This document shows, piece by piece, positions 1-8,304 of a stretch of 64,000 bases of DNA; the first letter of the stretch is position 1, and each line of letters begins with the position of its first letter. Under the pieces are notes generated by a model, which was not told the DNA's origin, made no database searches, and was given only the letters and a program-made list of their open reading frames with translations. The DNA comes from Hyphococcus formosus (GTDB lineage: Bacteria > Pseudomonadota > Alphaproteobacteria > Caulobacterales > Parvularculaceae): assembly GCF_046736345.1 (NCBI RefSeq), contig NZ_CP157210.1, forward strand, positions 1,984,001-2,048,000. The letters run 5' to 3'. Both the position numbers and the translations under genes were made by a program.

Positions 1-373
1 CCGGTGCATTCGGATCACCAAAGGCCGGCATGTCGATGGTCGCGTACACAAGCGCCGCGCCCGCTGCAAAAACCACGGCCAGCGCAACAGGCGCACGACC
101 CGGGGTCTTTGGTTTTTCGCGCCGCGCGGTCAACAACATCCCGCCCAGCATCAGAACCGTTGAAATACCGGCACCAACCGCCGCTTCGGTAAAGGCCACA
201 TCGACCGCATCAAGCGAGACGAAAAACGCCGCCGACAATAGTGAATAGATGCCCGACAACATGACAACCGCGAACAAATGCCGTGACCGGAGCATGCCAA
301 TCGCAACCAGCACCAGCATGGTCAAAAGCGCAAGATCGAGAAACACCGTTGAAGAAAGCCCGAGATCACTCAT
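1..373 (-). CDS. Mrp antiporter-associated DUF4040 subunit (partial)
   Basis: The start codon is at 373 and the reading frame stays open to the left edge, so the C-terminal part lies outside the window. The visible 124 residues contain three hydrophobic segments (roughly residues 5-25, 30-50 and 95-115) and a conserved-looking stretch with the residues FTEAAVGAGIST. That resembles the MbhD/DUF4040 domain that forms part of MrpA/MnhA-type subunits in split Mrp systems. It overlaps mnhG by 8 bases, so it is translated from the same mRNA. The expected role, known from the family, is part of the proton-conducting core of a multisubunit Na+/H+ antiporter in the inner membrane. Further subunits (B, C, D) probably follow to the left. 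Confidence 0.75.
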   Translation of the reverse strand, partial: MSDLGLSSTVFLDLALLTMLVLVAIGMLRSRHLFAVVMLSGIYSLLSAAFFVSLDAVDVAFTEAAVGAGISTVLMLGGMLLTARREKPKTPGRAPVALAVVFAAGAALVYATIDMPAFGDPNAP

Positions 374-713
374 TGTCGTCTCCATCATAGCGGAGCTCAC
401 TGCCCTGTAGCGGCTTGAAGCCGACCATCCAGGCCGAATGGGCAATCGCATGGGTCGCCACCGGCGATGTCAAAAACAAAAAGACACCGATGAAAACGAT
501 CTTGACCGCAACAATCCATGTGGGTGCCTGCAAAAGCATGCCGATCAATATCAATTCCGCGCCGCCCGTATCGGTGACGCCAGCGGCATGGATCCGCGTA
601 TAAAAATCGGGAAACCGCACAAGGCCAATCGCGCCAGAAAGCACCGCAAGGCCGCCCACCAGGAAAAAGCCCCATGATGCAATGTCGAGGATCAACGCCC
701 AATCGAGATTCAT
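366..713 (-). CDS. mnhG: Na+/H+ antiporter subunit G (MnhG/MrpG)
   Basis: This 115-residue inner-membrane protein has three predicted membrane helices (about residues 7-30, 42-62 and 66-88). The family-typical stretch LVRFPDFYTRIHAAG with T-D-T-G-G following lies near residues 31-50. MrpG is a small accessory subunit required for assembly of the Mrp/Mnh cation-proton antiporter, which keeps cytoplasmic Na+ low and pH stable in saline or alkaline conditions. Its start overlaps the mnhF stop by 4 bases (ATGA), and its own stop overlaps the DUF4040 gene, so the four genes are translationally coupled. Length and motif fit the family well. Confidence 0.92.
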   Translation of the reverse strand: MNLDWALILDIASWGFFLVGGLAVLSGAIGLVRFPDFYTRIHAAGVTDTGGAELILIGMLLQAPTWIVAVKIVFIGVFLFLTSPVATHAIAHSAWMVGFKPLQGSELRYDGDDNE

Positions 714-997
714 GCGTCGCCTCCCTTGGCTTCCGCTTTAGCGGGGTCTTTGCGGTAAGAGAAGAAACGCAAGATCGCCAATGTCGCGGTGAAATTGATC
801 AGCGCATATAAAAGCGCGATGTCGAGAAAATCTGGACGGCCAGTCACAAAGCCCATCAGCCCCAGCAAAAGCACTGTTTTCGTACCAAAGGAGTTACCGG
901 CCAAAATCCGGTCATAGAGCGACGGCCCGGCAAAAGCACGGACCAGCGCCAACACCATCGCGCCAATAATGGCGGCAATTGCGGTCGCAAACATCAT
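710..997 (-). CDS. mnhF: Na+/H+ antiporter subunit F (MnhF/MrpF)
   Basis: This 95-residue integral membrane protein has three predicted helices (about residues 1-20, 35-55 and 58-78). The motif GPSLYDRILAGN near residues 25-36 is typical of MrpF. It is a small subunit of the multisubunit cation/proton antiporter. The gene overlaps mnhE upstream and mnhG downstream by 4 bases each, giving the strict E-F-G order seen in Mrp operons. Length is normal for the family. Confidence 0.92.
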   Translation of the reverse strand: MMFATAIAAIIGAMVLALVRAFAGPSLYDRILAGNSFGTKTVLLLGLMGFVTGRPDFLDIALLYALINFTATLAILRFFSYRKDPAKAEAKGGDA

Positions 998-1476
998 TCT
1001 ACGGCACCTTCGGTCCGGGCCACGCGATTGCCCATATCGGTAATCGCCGCCACGTCACATAGCTCTTCGGTCAGGCCATGGACCAGAATTTCGTTCTCGC
1101 GCAGATCGACCGAAACCGTACCCGGTGTCAGGGTAATCGAATTCGCAAAGGTCACTTTGCCAACGGTACTGCGCGGCGGATTGGGAACGGTGAAAAGCTT
1201 CGGCGAGAGTTTGGGCTCAACGGCTAAGGCCTGACGCATGACCATGAGATTGGCTTTGCCGATCTCGCCGCCCAGCCAGACCCAATAGGCCAAAATGCCG
1301 GGGAACAGGCTTGCAGGGACACTGTCATTATCAAGGACCGATGCCCGGCGCGCCAACCACGCAGCGAACAGAACTGACCCCGTCCCGAAGGTCAGCAATA
1401 GCGGGTGGTCGAAATAGCCTGACAACAGCAGCCATAATGCTGCGAGCGCCAGAACGAGGATTATAAAACGCCCCAT
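994..1476 (-). CDS. mnhE: Na+/H+ antiporter subunit E (MnhE/MrpE)
   Basis: This 160-residue protein has two or three N-terminal hydrophobic segments followed by a soluble part. The stretch TFANSITLTPGTVSVDL near residues 108-124, then a short motif ending VHGL, is the MrpE signature. It belongs to the inner-membrane Mrp antiporter complex. It is the first gene of the visible operon (E-F-G-DUF4040, leftward), so the operon promoter should lie in the gap to its right (1477-1804). The start sits 5-10 bases after a weak purine stretch (AAAAGGGCT on the coding strand). Confidence 0.92.
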   Translation of the reverse strand: MGRFIILVLALAALWLLLSGYFDHPLLLTFGTGSVLFAAWLARRASVLDNDSVPASLFPGILAYWVWLGGEIGKANLMVMRQALAVEPKLSPKLFTVPNPPRSTVGKVTFANSITLTPGTVSVDLRENEILVHGLTEELCDVAAITDMGNRVARTEGAVE

Positions 1477-1804
1477 CAGCCCTTTTCAGGAACCTCTCAT
1501 CACCCTTGCCATTCTCGCGAATGGCGCTGCCGACTGAAAACGGGCCCGAGAAACCATTGGCCCGAAGACTCAAATGTCTCGTTACAATATCCGCATGGAC
1601 AGGGTCGAGAGCAAAAAATGCCGCAACGACTCGAGACGACGGGAATTTCGCAGAATCTACGCAGAAATCAACGGGTTGAATGCCGAAAAGCGCGGCTTGG
1701 GTGAATCGTTTTCCCCGTACGCCCTATTTCGCGCGCGCCATCGGTCATTCGGTTACGCCCGGCGGAATTGTGCAGTGCAAAAACTAATCTGTACGGAATC
1801 CGAA
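1477..1804. other. Gene-free gap upstream of mnhE
   Basis: This stretch of 328 bases separates the start of mnhE from the stop of the ribbon-helix-helix gene; both genes read leftward. It must carry the promoter of the antiporter operon and the end of the parA transcript. I could not place a convincing -35/-10 pair or a T-tracted hairpin. A 125-codon open frame on the plus strand (1574-1951) runs into the downstream gene's 3' end and shows no recognisable domain, so I leave it out. Confidence 0.5.
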
Positions 1805-2407
1805 CTAGCGCTGTCGCCGGCTGCGGGCGCGCTTAATCATGCGCTCGGTTTCGCGCAGGATTTCAGGGTCATTATCATCCCGGGGCACACCATTGGCATC
1901 AAGATAACATTCAAGCGCCTCGATAATAATGCTCTGGCAAGACATCTCTAAATCCCGCGCAGCGATCCGAAGCCGGACCAAATCGAGCGATGGCATTTTA
2001 AGCGTCACAGTCGCTTTTCGATTTAAAAGATCACGATAAGGACCATTCGGCGTCGCCGGCTTGGTAGGCGCGCGCTTCATCACTGGCCGACCGGCTTGCA
2101 CCCGTTGGCGGGGTGCCCGCGGCAGTGACCAGATATCGGGCACGTCGGTTTGTTGCGCAGGCTGCCCCGAATGAACCAATCGCACTGATTGCTGTTGCTC
2201 CGGCATCAGGCGCTCTTCGGTTTTTTCTTCATTATACGAAATATGTGCGGGCGCACTTTTGGCTGCCTGAACAGGCCGGATATCAATATCGACCCCTTCA
2301 TGGGCGACGGCGTCAACGGCCGGCAGCGCCTCCCCCTTGCGGGCCAAAAGGCTCGACGTCAGCGACGCGAATCCGCCACCGGATGCATTTTGCGCATATG
2401 CTGTCAT
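1805..2407 (-). CDS. Ribbon-helix-helix domain protein paired with ParA
   Basis: This 200-residue protein has a low-complexity, probably disordered N-terminal part (residues 1-125, rich in A, P, Q and R). The C-terminal segment RKATVTLKMPSLDLVRLRIA (about 129-148) followed by two helices (SCQSIIIEALECYLD) fits a ribbon-helix-helix DNA-binding fold. The start overlaps the parA stop by 4 bases (ATGA), so the two proteins are made together. The layout resembles ParA/RHH partition pairs such as ParF/ParG, with the RHH protein as centromere-binding partner; that role is inference. A simple transcriptional repressor is the alternative. It ends in a basic RSRRQR tail. Confidence 0.6.
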   Translation of the reverse strand: MTAYAQNASGGGFASLTSSLLARKGEALPAVDAVAHEGVDIDIRPVQAAKSAPAHISYNEEKTEERLMPEQQQSVRLVHSGQPAQQTDVPDIWSLPRAPRQRVQAGRPVMKRAPTKPATPNGPYRDLLNRKATVTLKMPSLDLVRLRIAARDLEMSCQSIIIEALECYLDANGVPRDDNDPEILRETERMIKRARSRRQR

Positions 2408-3120
2408 TGCGCCGCCCTGCGTCCGAAGATGCGGTTATGAGGGTTCGCAATGCCGCCCTGATCTTCTTGCGCACGATAGCCATTTTCCGCACGCTGAAGG
2501 CGTTCGTGAAGATATTTCCAAAGCGCAGAAACTTCCTGCGACGATTGGCAAAATGGATCGATTTCCATGACGGTTCGGCCATCAATCATCGAAGCCGCGA
2601 AATCAACCCGGTGATGCAAGGTCACGGGCGCGACCGTACCATGTTGCGACAACGCAACCGCCGCCTCGGCAGTAATCCGTGCACGGGGCGTTGCGCCATT
2701 CACCACAAAGATAAGCTGTTTACCGCGCGCTTCGGCGATATCAACCGTTGGGCCCACAGCGCGCAAATCATGCGGGCTGGGCCGGGTTGGCGCAACGACC
2801 AGATCGGCGAAACTGACCACCTCTGAAATCGCCCGCGTCACCGCAGGGGGCGTATCAATAACAACCAGTTTAAACCCTTCGGCCCGGGCGCTATCGAGAT
2901 CATAAAACAGGTTTGAAAACACGGATTGAATAAAGGCAGGTGTCGGATCTTTCCGAACATTCCACCATTTCGCCAGCGACCCTTGCGGATCGGTGTCGAT
3001 CAACGCAACTGGTCCCGCGCCTTGACGCTCCGCTTCGACCGCAATGTGCCCTGACAAAGTCGTTTTGCCCGATCCACCTTTTTGCGACGCGAAAACGATA
3101 ACTCGCATCGATGACAGCAT
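2404..3120 (-). CDS. ParA-family ATPase
   Basis: This 238-residue ParA/MinD-superfamily ATPase has the deviant Walker A KGGSGKTT (residues 14-21), switch I region LIDTDPQGS (about 40-48) and Walker B-like LVVIDTPPA (about 85-93). Such proteins bind ATP, dimerise, coat DNA or membrane, and position cargo. No ParB with parS-binding domains is next to it; instead it overlaps an RHH protein. It is therefore probably not the main chromosome ParA, but an orphan positioning ATPase or the relic of a plasmid partition module. The start at 3120 has a strong GGGAGG site 4-5 bases upstream; an internal ATG at 3108 is the alternative. Confidence 0.85.
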   Translation of the reverse strand: MLSSMRVIVFASQKGGSGKTTLSGHIAVEAERQGAGPVALIDTDPQGSLAKWWNVRKDPTPAFIQSVFSNLFYDLDSARAEGFKLVVIDTPPAVTRAISEVVSFADLVVAPTRPSPHDLRAVGPTVDIAEARGKQLIFVVNGATPRARITAEAAVALSQHGTVAPVTLHHRVDFAASMIDGRTVMEIDPFCQSSQEVSALWKYLHERLQRAENGYRAQEDQGGIANPHNRIFGRRAAQ

Positions 3121-3312
3121 GCGCCCTCCCGAAAAATCACATTCCTTGTGACGATCGTGGTTATGGCACGGCGCGTATTAACACAGCGCGTTAAGCGAGA
3201 TGAAAATTTTGTTTAAATTATCGGGAATAAAAAGAAACGCCGGCAGCAACCTAGATACGCAAGGTCGCCGCCAGCGCTGTAATCTGTATAGCCCAAACCT
3301 CTTAAATGAGAC

Positions 3313-4590
3313 TTAAGAGAAGGATTTTACTTCGCCCAGTTCAAAGATATTCAGGTCGTCTGCGATCGTTGCCATCATGCGCGTGATATAGGCAATGCGT
3401 GGATTGGTATCCCAATCCCAATACCGCAGAACCGCACGGGCAAAGTCACGGGGCATTGAATCGAACACGCCCAACAAATGTTCTGCGTGTTTGATTGCTT
3501 CTTCGCCTTCCGCTGCGTCCGCAAGGAAATCGAAAAAGTCCCCACGCGGAACACCAAGGCTTTTGCACAGAACCGCAAATGGCTCGCCGCCGGCATCGCG
3601 CAAGATGCGGCCCGCAAGAACGCGGCTAACGCCGCCGATCATCGCCACAGCATCGATAATTTCTTCCGCCGGATATTTGCATGCCGCCGCCAAGGTCCGC
3701 TTGACCACATCCATTGATACCGGCTCGCCATTAACGCCGCGCGGGCGATGGCGACGCTCCGCAAGAATAAGAATATCCTTGACGATTTGATCATTGTCAC
3801 CGCCGCGAAAGACACGTGGATAAAGATCCGCCAAGGCGTCTTGGATAATTGACCGATCAAGCGCAAAGCGCGTCAGAACGCGGCGGCGGCGCTCTGCGTC
3901 CACCCACCAAAACATAACAAAACCATGAGCCGGTTCGAGTTCCTGCCGGCGCAATAAAGGCCCTTGCAGTTCTTTATGAACGGCGCTCATCGCAACAAGT
4001 TTATTGACTGCGTTTGGCGACAATTCGCAGTCATCGCGCTTGAGCAATGCTCTGCACACGTCAATTTCATCAAAGCTCAAACAGGCATCGGCGACAGACG
4101 TCGTCACATTCAAGCGCTGGGCGATCATGACGCGATGGGCCGTCGTGCCTTCGCGGGCCGCTTCGATCAATAGTTCTTCAGGGAGGGACTCTGCGCCTTT
4201 CAAGATTTTTTCGGCAACCGCCGGCTCGTCGAGCATCAGCATGCGGACCAGTACCGGTGAACATTCCGAAACCCGCGCAACCCGTTGTGCAACTTCAATC
4301 CGAAGACTTTCTTCGACCTTGTCGAGCACCTGTAAAAGGATATCTGCAACCAGCGCGCGTTCATTGGACGATATTCTCGCCGTCGGCAGGACGACGATAT
4401 CGGTCAATTTGCGCACCATGAGCGCCCGCACCGACGGCCCAGACGGGGCCAGCGGCGTAAGCATGGTTTCCACATCAATTGACGCCGTTGGCTCGGCTTC
4501 GGTTGTCGTTTCAAATTCGCTCATCGTCAGCGGTTCACCTGTTTCATTCCGAACCGTTGTAACCGGAACACCCTTAACGATGGATTTCAT
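3313..4590 (-). CDS. DUF2336 domain protein
   Basis: This 425-residue soluble protein is dominated by helical, repeat-like segments. They include paired stretches such as VRALMVRKLTDIV and LLIEAAREGTTAHRVMIAQRL and match the alphaproteobacterial DUF2336 family (known from memory of the family, not from a search). These helical repeats are thought to be scaffolds; no enzymatic motif is visible. The function is unknown. It is monocistronic and leftward, with 192 bases to the parA start. The start at 4590 has a poor ribosome site; ATG at 4524 (MSEFET) is a plausible alternative. Confidence 0.75.
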   Translation of the reverse strand: MKSIVKGVPVTTVRNETGEPLTMSEFETTTEAEPTASIDVETMLTPLAPSGPSVRALMVRKLTDIVVLPTARISSNERALVADILLQVLDKVEESLRIEVAQRVARVSECSPVLVRMLMLDEPAVAEKILKGAESLPEELLIEAAREGTTAHRVMIAQRLNVTTSVADACLSFDEIDVCRALLKRDDCELSPNAVNKLVAMSAVHKELQGPLLRRQELEPAHGFVMFWWVDAERRRRVLTRFALDRSIIQDALADLYPRVFRGGDNDQIVKDILILAERRHRPRGVNGEPVSMDVVKRTLAAACKYPAEEIIDAVAMIGGVSRVLAGRILRDAGGEPFAVLCKSLGVPRGDFFDFLADAAEGEEAIKHAEHLLGVFDSMPRDFARAVLRYWDWDTNPRIAYITRMMATIADDLNIFELGEVKSFS

Positions 4591-4668
4591 TTTTCACATA
4601 GGTTTTCCAAGACCTCATGGATTTGCGGTGTTAAGGTCTTAAAACGTAGCCAGGAAAGCCAAAAACCC

Positions 4669-5007
4669 GTGATTTTTTCCCTTTTCCGTCCCGCCAATTT
4701 CGCGCGCCCGACAAAATTGGTCGCGATTACCGCGATTTCCGCCCTTGGGCTGAGCGCATGCACCACAACCGCAGACATTCAGGCCCTTCGTGAAGCCCCG
4801 GGCTATCATTCCGGCTACGCCGATGGATGTTCGACTGCGACAGAAGAAGACAAAAGCTTTTCGACCGATAAAACCCGCGATGCCTATGCCTTTAAGAACG
4901 ATGAGGCCTATCGGATGGGCTGGCGTCAGGGATATCTTGAATGTTCGCACACAACGCCAGTGCCCAGCGATGGCGGCCGAATTTTAGGCGAACGTAACGA
5001 ATATTAA
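4669..5007 (+). CDS. Small lipoprotein, function unknown
   Basis: This 112-residue predicted lipoprotein has a basic N-terminus, a hydrophobic stretch and a lipobox LSAC with Cys at residue 31, followed by TTTAD. The mature part contains two similar stretches, YHSGYADGCSTA and YRMGWRQGYLEC, each ending near a cysteine, so a disulfide is likely after export. The pattern (G-Y/W-x-x-G-x-x-x-C) is seen in small exported alphaproteobacterial proteins of unknown role. The start is GTG, with AGGAAAG about 13 bases upstream; no ATG precedes the signal peptide in frame. A shared terminator follows at 5077-5107. Confidence 0.65.
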   Translation: MIFSLFRPANFARPTKLVAITAISALGLSACTTTADIQALREAPGYHSGYADGCSTATEEDKSFSTDKTRDAYAFKNDEAYRMGWRQGYLECSHTTPVPSDGGRILGERNEY

Positions 5008-5076
5008 TGCCGGGTAAATCCGGCAGCGGGCCCGGATGACCGGCCCCTGCCATTTTTGCAAAGAAAATAGAGAAAC

Positions 5077-5107
5077 AAAAAAGGCGCTCCCTCGGGAGCG
5101 CCTTTTT
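5077..5107. terminator. Bidirectional rho-independent terminator
   Basis: A perfect hairpin has arms AAAAAGGCGCTCCC and GGGAGCGCCTTTTT with a 2-3 base loop. A-tract and T-tract flank it on both sides, so it can stop the rightward lipoprotein transcript and the leftward TonB operon transcript. Confidence 0.9.
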
Positions 5108-5127
5108 CGTTGAACCGATGACCGGTC

Positions 5128-6711
5128 TTATTCCTCGTTGGCAGTAGCGTCTTCTTCTTCAGTCGCGTCTTCTGCCGGTGCACTCTCTGCTTCGTCATTT
5201 GCAGGTCCGGATGGTTTATTCCGGCTTGGCGGACCCGCTTCTTCGAGTGCTTTACACTCGTCCATGCGCGCCTGCTGTTCTTCGAGCTCTTCCGGTGTCG
5301 CTTCGCGGTTTTGAAGGTCGCGAATACGCTGGTCACGCTCGAAACGTGCCATATCATCCTTACACGCATCAAGGTTCTGTTGATATTCAAGCTTACGGCC
5401 ATCCCAATACGCGTTCACAACCGCATCGATATAGGTGATCCAGTCGCTGGCGCGGCGGCGAGAGTTTGAATAACGCTGCGCATTGACAAAAGCCTGACGG
5501 GCGCTCGCCCAGATCCGTGTGTCTTCAGGACCCGCCTGCGAGAAGCGTGCAGTACCGAGCAGCAACCAAGCGTCGCCGGTGTCTTTTTGATCCATGCCGC
5601 CACGGTTGATCGCACTTTCAAGCGCGCGTTGTGACGCGGCATATTGTTCGTCCGCTAAGAGAACCATGCCGAGGCGATAGTATAGCTCACCATTGCTCGA
5701 CTGGCCCGCCGCTTCGCGGAGGATCGGAATTGATTTCTTGTGCTCGCGCGCCTGGCTCCAGAGCTGCGAGAGAAGAATGAGGTTCTTCTGGTTCCGCTTG
5801 ATGTTGTTCGCGTTCATTTCGCGCTCAAGCAGGACCGCACCACGATAAGGATTATCGAAGAATGAGTAATACTGAATGAGGGTCAAAAGCTCGTTCTCGG
5901 CCTTTACGAGACCAGCACGATAAGCAACCTCAAGAACCGAGAACGCATCCCGGTCTTTGCCCATGACTGAATAAGCGCCAGAAAGCTGCGTCCAGTAGCT
6001 ACGTTCGTTTGGCCAGATATTGACCATCCGTTCGAGCAATGGCGTACGCTTGGCGTTGTCGTTCAGTTCTGAGTAAACGAGGTTCAAAAGGTCGAAATAC
6101 CCTTTGCGCGGCTCGTCCATACCCGCAATCGCCTGCTCTGCAGGACGGACCGCCGCACGGAAATTAGGTGGCGAAATCTGCGTGTAAGCCGCAGCGAGTA
6201 GGTAATATGCGTTTGAATCAACAGCAACATTACAAGCCCGCGCATTGTTGATCCACTGATTAAGACCGGTGATCGCTGTCTGGTACCGTTCCATCTGGAA
6301 GTTCAACTGCGCGATAAAGTAACGAAGCTGATTGTTCCGTGCGGCTGGAAGACCGTTTGCGTTAAGCGCTGTCTGGAAGTCCTGAAGCGCACCACCAAAG
6401 TTTTCCATGTTCACTTTGACACTGCCGCGCAGTTCGTAAACCGTCGACTTGTCATAAGCCTTCATGGAATCGCCGCGATTAGCGATCAGATTGTTAAAAC
6501 CAGCCAATGCTTCCGCATATTGCTCGTTCTGCATCAGCTCATAGATTTTTTGGATTTCGGCACCGACCCGAGGGTCAAGTGTTTTCGAGGCCCCGCCCTC
6601 TTCCGCGTCGCATTGCTGCGCAGCAGCCGGCAGCGGCGCGGTGCTCATCATCAACGCAGCTGTGAGCGACGCGACAGCCGAAAAACAAAACTTACGATAG
6701 TTCCCACGCAT
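5128..6711 (-). CDS. TPR-repeat periplasmic protein of the TonB operon
   Basis: This protein of about 527 residues has a signal peptide ending near AAAQQC and at least five tetratricopeptide-like helical pairs (for example YAEALAGFNNLIA, YQTAITGLNQWI, YAASQRALESAI). The C-terminal tail is long and acidic, rich in E, A and T. It is the last gene of the DUF3450-TtpC-ExbB-ExbD-ExbD-TonB-TPR operon. In such operons of Vibrio and relatives, a TPR protein accompanies the TonB2-type complex and probably acts as a periplasmic scaffold. I prefer ATG at 6711 because AGGA lies about 9 bases upstream; ATG at 6720 is also in frame. A terminator follows at 5077-5107. Confidence 0.85.
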   Translation of the reverse strand: MRGNYRKFCFSAVASLTAALMMSTAPLPAAAQQCDAEEGGASKTLDPRVGAEIQKIYELMQNEQYAEALAGFNNLIANRGDSMKAYDKSTVYELRGSVKVNMENFGGALQDFQTALNANGLPAARNNQLRYFIAQLNFQMERYQTAITGLNQWINNARACNVAVDSNAYYLLAAAYTQISPPNFRAAVRPAEQAIAGMDEPRKGYFDLLNLVYSELNDNAKRTPLLERMVNIWPNERSYWTQLSGAYSVMGKDRDAFSVLEVAYRAGLVKAENELLTLIQYYSFFDNPYRGAVLLEREMNANNIKRNQKNLILLSQLWSQAREHKKSIPILREAAGQSSNGELYYRLGMVLLADEQYAASQRALESAINRGGMDQKDTGDAWLLLGTARFSQAGPEDTRIWASARQAFVNAQRYSNSRRRASDWITYIDAVVNAYWDGRKLEYQQNLDACKDDMARFERDQRIRDLQNREATPEELEEQQARMDECKALEEAGPPSRNKPSGPANDEAESAPAEDATEEEDATANEE

Positions 6712-6802
6712 ATTTATCATCCTGCCGTCTGTTGCCCCTTTAGGGCAGTTTCGAGCGTTAAGCCGGCGGAACGCCGCATTATAGTCAACCGGGCGGCCCG
6801 AA

Positions 6803-7402
6803 TTACTGTTCCAATACGAATGTCACACTGGTTTGAACACCACGGCGCCATTCAGCTTTGTTATCAACAATCTTAGGCTGATACTTCCAGCGCTCAACCG
6901 ACCGCATCGCAGCGCGATTAAGGCAGCTGTTGGTTGTATCAACCACTGTAATATTTGTGGTCTGACCATCCGGTGTCACGTCGAACTGAACCTGGACGGT
7001 CTCACTCGCATCCGCGCGGCTCATGCAACGCTCTGGATATTGTGGCGGGATACGAACCAGTGGCTGCGCATCACGGTCCGGGTTGAAGCCAGAACCAATA
7101 TTCAGATTTGCTTCGATCGTAGGGATCTGAGCAGCAACACCATCAAGCGCCGGACGGTTTGAGGGGTCGTTCACAGCCGGTGGCGGTGGTGGTGGTGTAT
7201 CGAGCGTCGGGCGTTTGAATTCCCGGTTTGCACTGGTCAAGTCAGTGTCGTCGATCTTCGCCGTGATGTCGATCTTCACCGCGGCCTTCTCATCCTGAAG
7301 ACGAACTTCCTGCTTAATCATCGCAGCCATGAACAAGAACAGCGCACCAGTGACGAGAACCGAACCGGGTATGCCGAGAACCAATCTAACGAGCGATCCC
7401 AT
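6803..7402 (-). CDS. tonB: TonB energy-transducing protein
   Basis: This 199-residue protein has an N-terminal membrane anchor (about residues 5-27), a periplasmic linker with a six-proline run near residue 70, and a C-terminal TonB domain. Visible C-terminal elements are RIPPQYPERCMSRADASETV and RSVERWKYQPKI. TonB carries proton-motive-force energy from ExbB/ExbD to outer-membrane receptors such as the one at 27814-30531. It is shorter than E. coli TonB but normal for TonB2 types. The start has AGGAAAG 6 bases upstream, and it follows exbD by 11 bases. Confidence 0.92.
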   Translation of the reverse strand: MGSLVRLVLGIPGSVLVTGALFLFMAAMIKQEVRLQDEKAAVKIDITAKIDDTDLTSANREFKRPTLDTPPPPPPAVNDPSNRPALDGVAAQIPTIEANLNIGSGFNPDRDAQPLVRIPPQYPERCMSRADASETVQVQFDVTPDGQTTNITVVDTTNSCLNRAAMRSVERWKYQPKIVDNKAEWRRGVQTSVTFVLEQ

Positions 7403-7413
7403 AATCTCTTTCC

Positions 7414-7824
7414 TTAAACGTCTTCCGTCGAAACGGCGACATCGGTGAGTCCAGTTGAGCGAATTTGATTGACCACTTCGACGAGAAGTCTCGTCTTGGC
7501 TTTCGCATCAGCCTGAACAACAGCAGTCCCCTTCGGGTTTTCACGACGCAACTGTTCGACCATTGTTTTCACAGCTTCGAGCGGAACCTGTTCTTTATTG
7601 ATCCAGATCTCATCCCGGTCCGAAATCGCAACGATGATTGACGCTGCTTTACGCTCAGTCGCAGATTCTGCGAATGGACGTGTAACCTCAACACCCGGCT
7701 CCTTCACGAATGTGGACGTCACGATGAAGAAGATCAGCATGATGAACACGATGTCGAGAAGCGGTGTTACGTTGACGTCTTCGTCGTCACCGCCGCCGGA
7801 CTGAGAGAAATTACGTCTCGCCAT
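7414..7824 (-). CDS. exbD: ExbD/TolR-family biopolymer transporter (second copy)
   Basis: This 136-residue protein has one transmembrane helix (residues about 17-40). Before it lies the motif VNVTPLLDIVFIMLIFF, whose Asp is the proton-binding residue of the ExbD/TolR family. The periplasmic domain follows. It is one of two ExbD paralogues here; two tandem ExbDs are usual in TtpC-type operons. It lies 53 bases after the other exbD and 11 bases before tonB. Confidence 0.93.
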   Translation of the reverse strand: MARRNFSQSGGGDDEDVNVTPLLDIVFIMLIFFIVTSTFVKEPGVEVTRPFAESATERKAASIIVAISDRDEIWINKEQVPLEAVKTMVEQLRRENPKGTAVVQADAKAKTRLLVEVVNQIRSTGLTDVAVSTEDV

Positions 7825-7877
7825 AATAATATCCGCCTACAAACCTTGTCGAATATGCGCGTGAGCGCGGGTCCGAC

Positions 7878-8300
7878 CTATTGATTATCTTTCTGCAATG
7901 CCAACTGCACCGCACACCCACCACAGCCGCTCTGCGCCTGATCAAGCACCTCAACCGCAACACCGGATTCAGAGGTTGGTGCCGCACTGACGAGAACCAC
8001 GCCTTCGGGCTCCCGTGCGATGAATTCCTGCACAACCGGCTTCACGGAACCTGGGTCAATCACACGCACATTGTTTACGCGGACAAAGCCATCTTCCTGA
8101 ACCGCCAAAAGAAGTGCGGGTGGTGGAATGGTGTTTTCATCCTGCGGAGGGTTGTCCTCCGGCGTCCGGATGTCGATCCCTTTTTCGCGAAGAAACGTCG
8201 CCGTCACGATGAAGAAGATCAGCAGGATAAAGACGATGTCGAGAAGCGGTGTAATATTTACTTCTGCTTCATCGCCCGTATGTGTCGCTTTTTTTCTCAT
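7878..8300 (-). CDS. exbD: ExbD/TolR-family biopolymer transporter (first copy)
   Basis: This 140-residue protein contains VNITPLLDIVFILLIFF with the conserved Asp in the single membrane helix. Its periplasmic part has three C-terminal cysteines (C-G-G-C) absent from the second copy, suggesting a specialised role or a disulfide. It follows exbB by 4 bases. The two ExbD proteins probably form the stator heterodimer working with the ExbB pentamer. Confidence 0.93.
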   Translation of the reverse strand: MRKKATHTGDEAEVNITPLLDIVFILLIFFIVTATFLREKGIDIRTPEDNPPQDENTIPPPALLLAVQEDGFVRVNNVRVIDPGSVKPVVQEFIAREPEGVVLVSAAPTSESGVAVEVLDQAQSGCGGCAVQLALQKDNQ

Positions 8301-8304
8301 TGCG

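Noticed and set aside
1574..1951. A 125-codon plus-strand open frame upstream of mnhE
   Set aside because: No ribosome site, no domain; it runs antisense into the ribbon-helix-helix gene.
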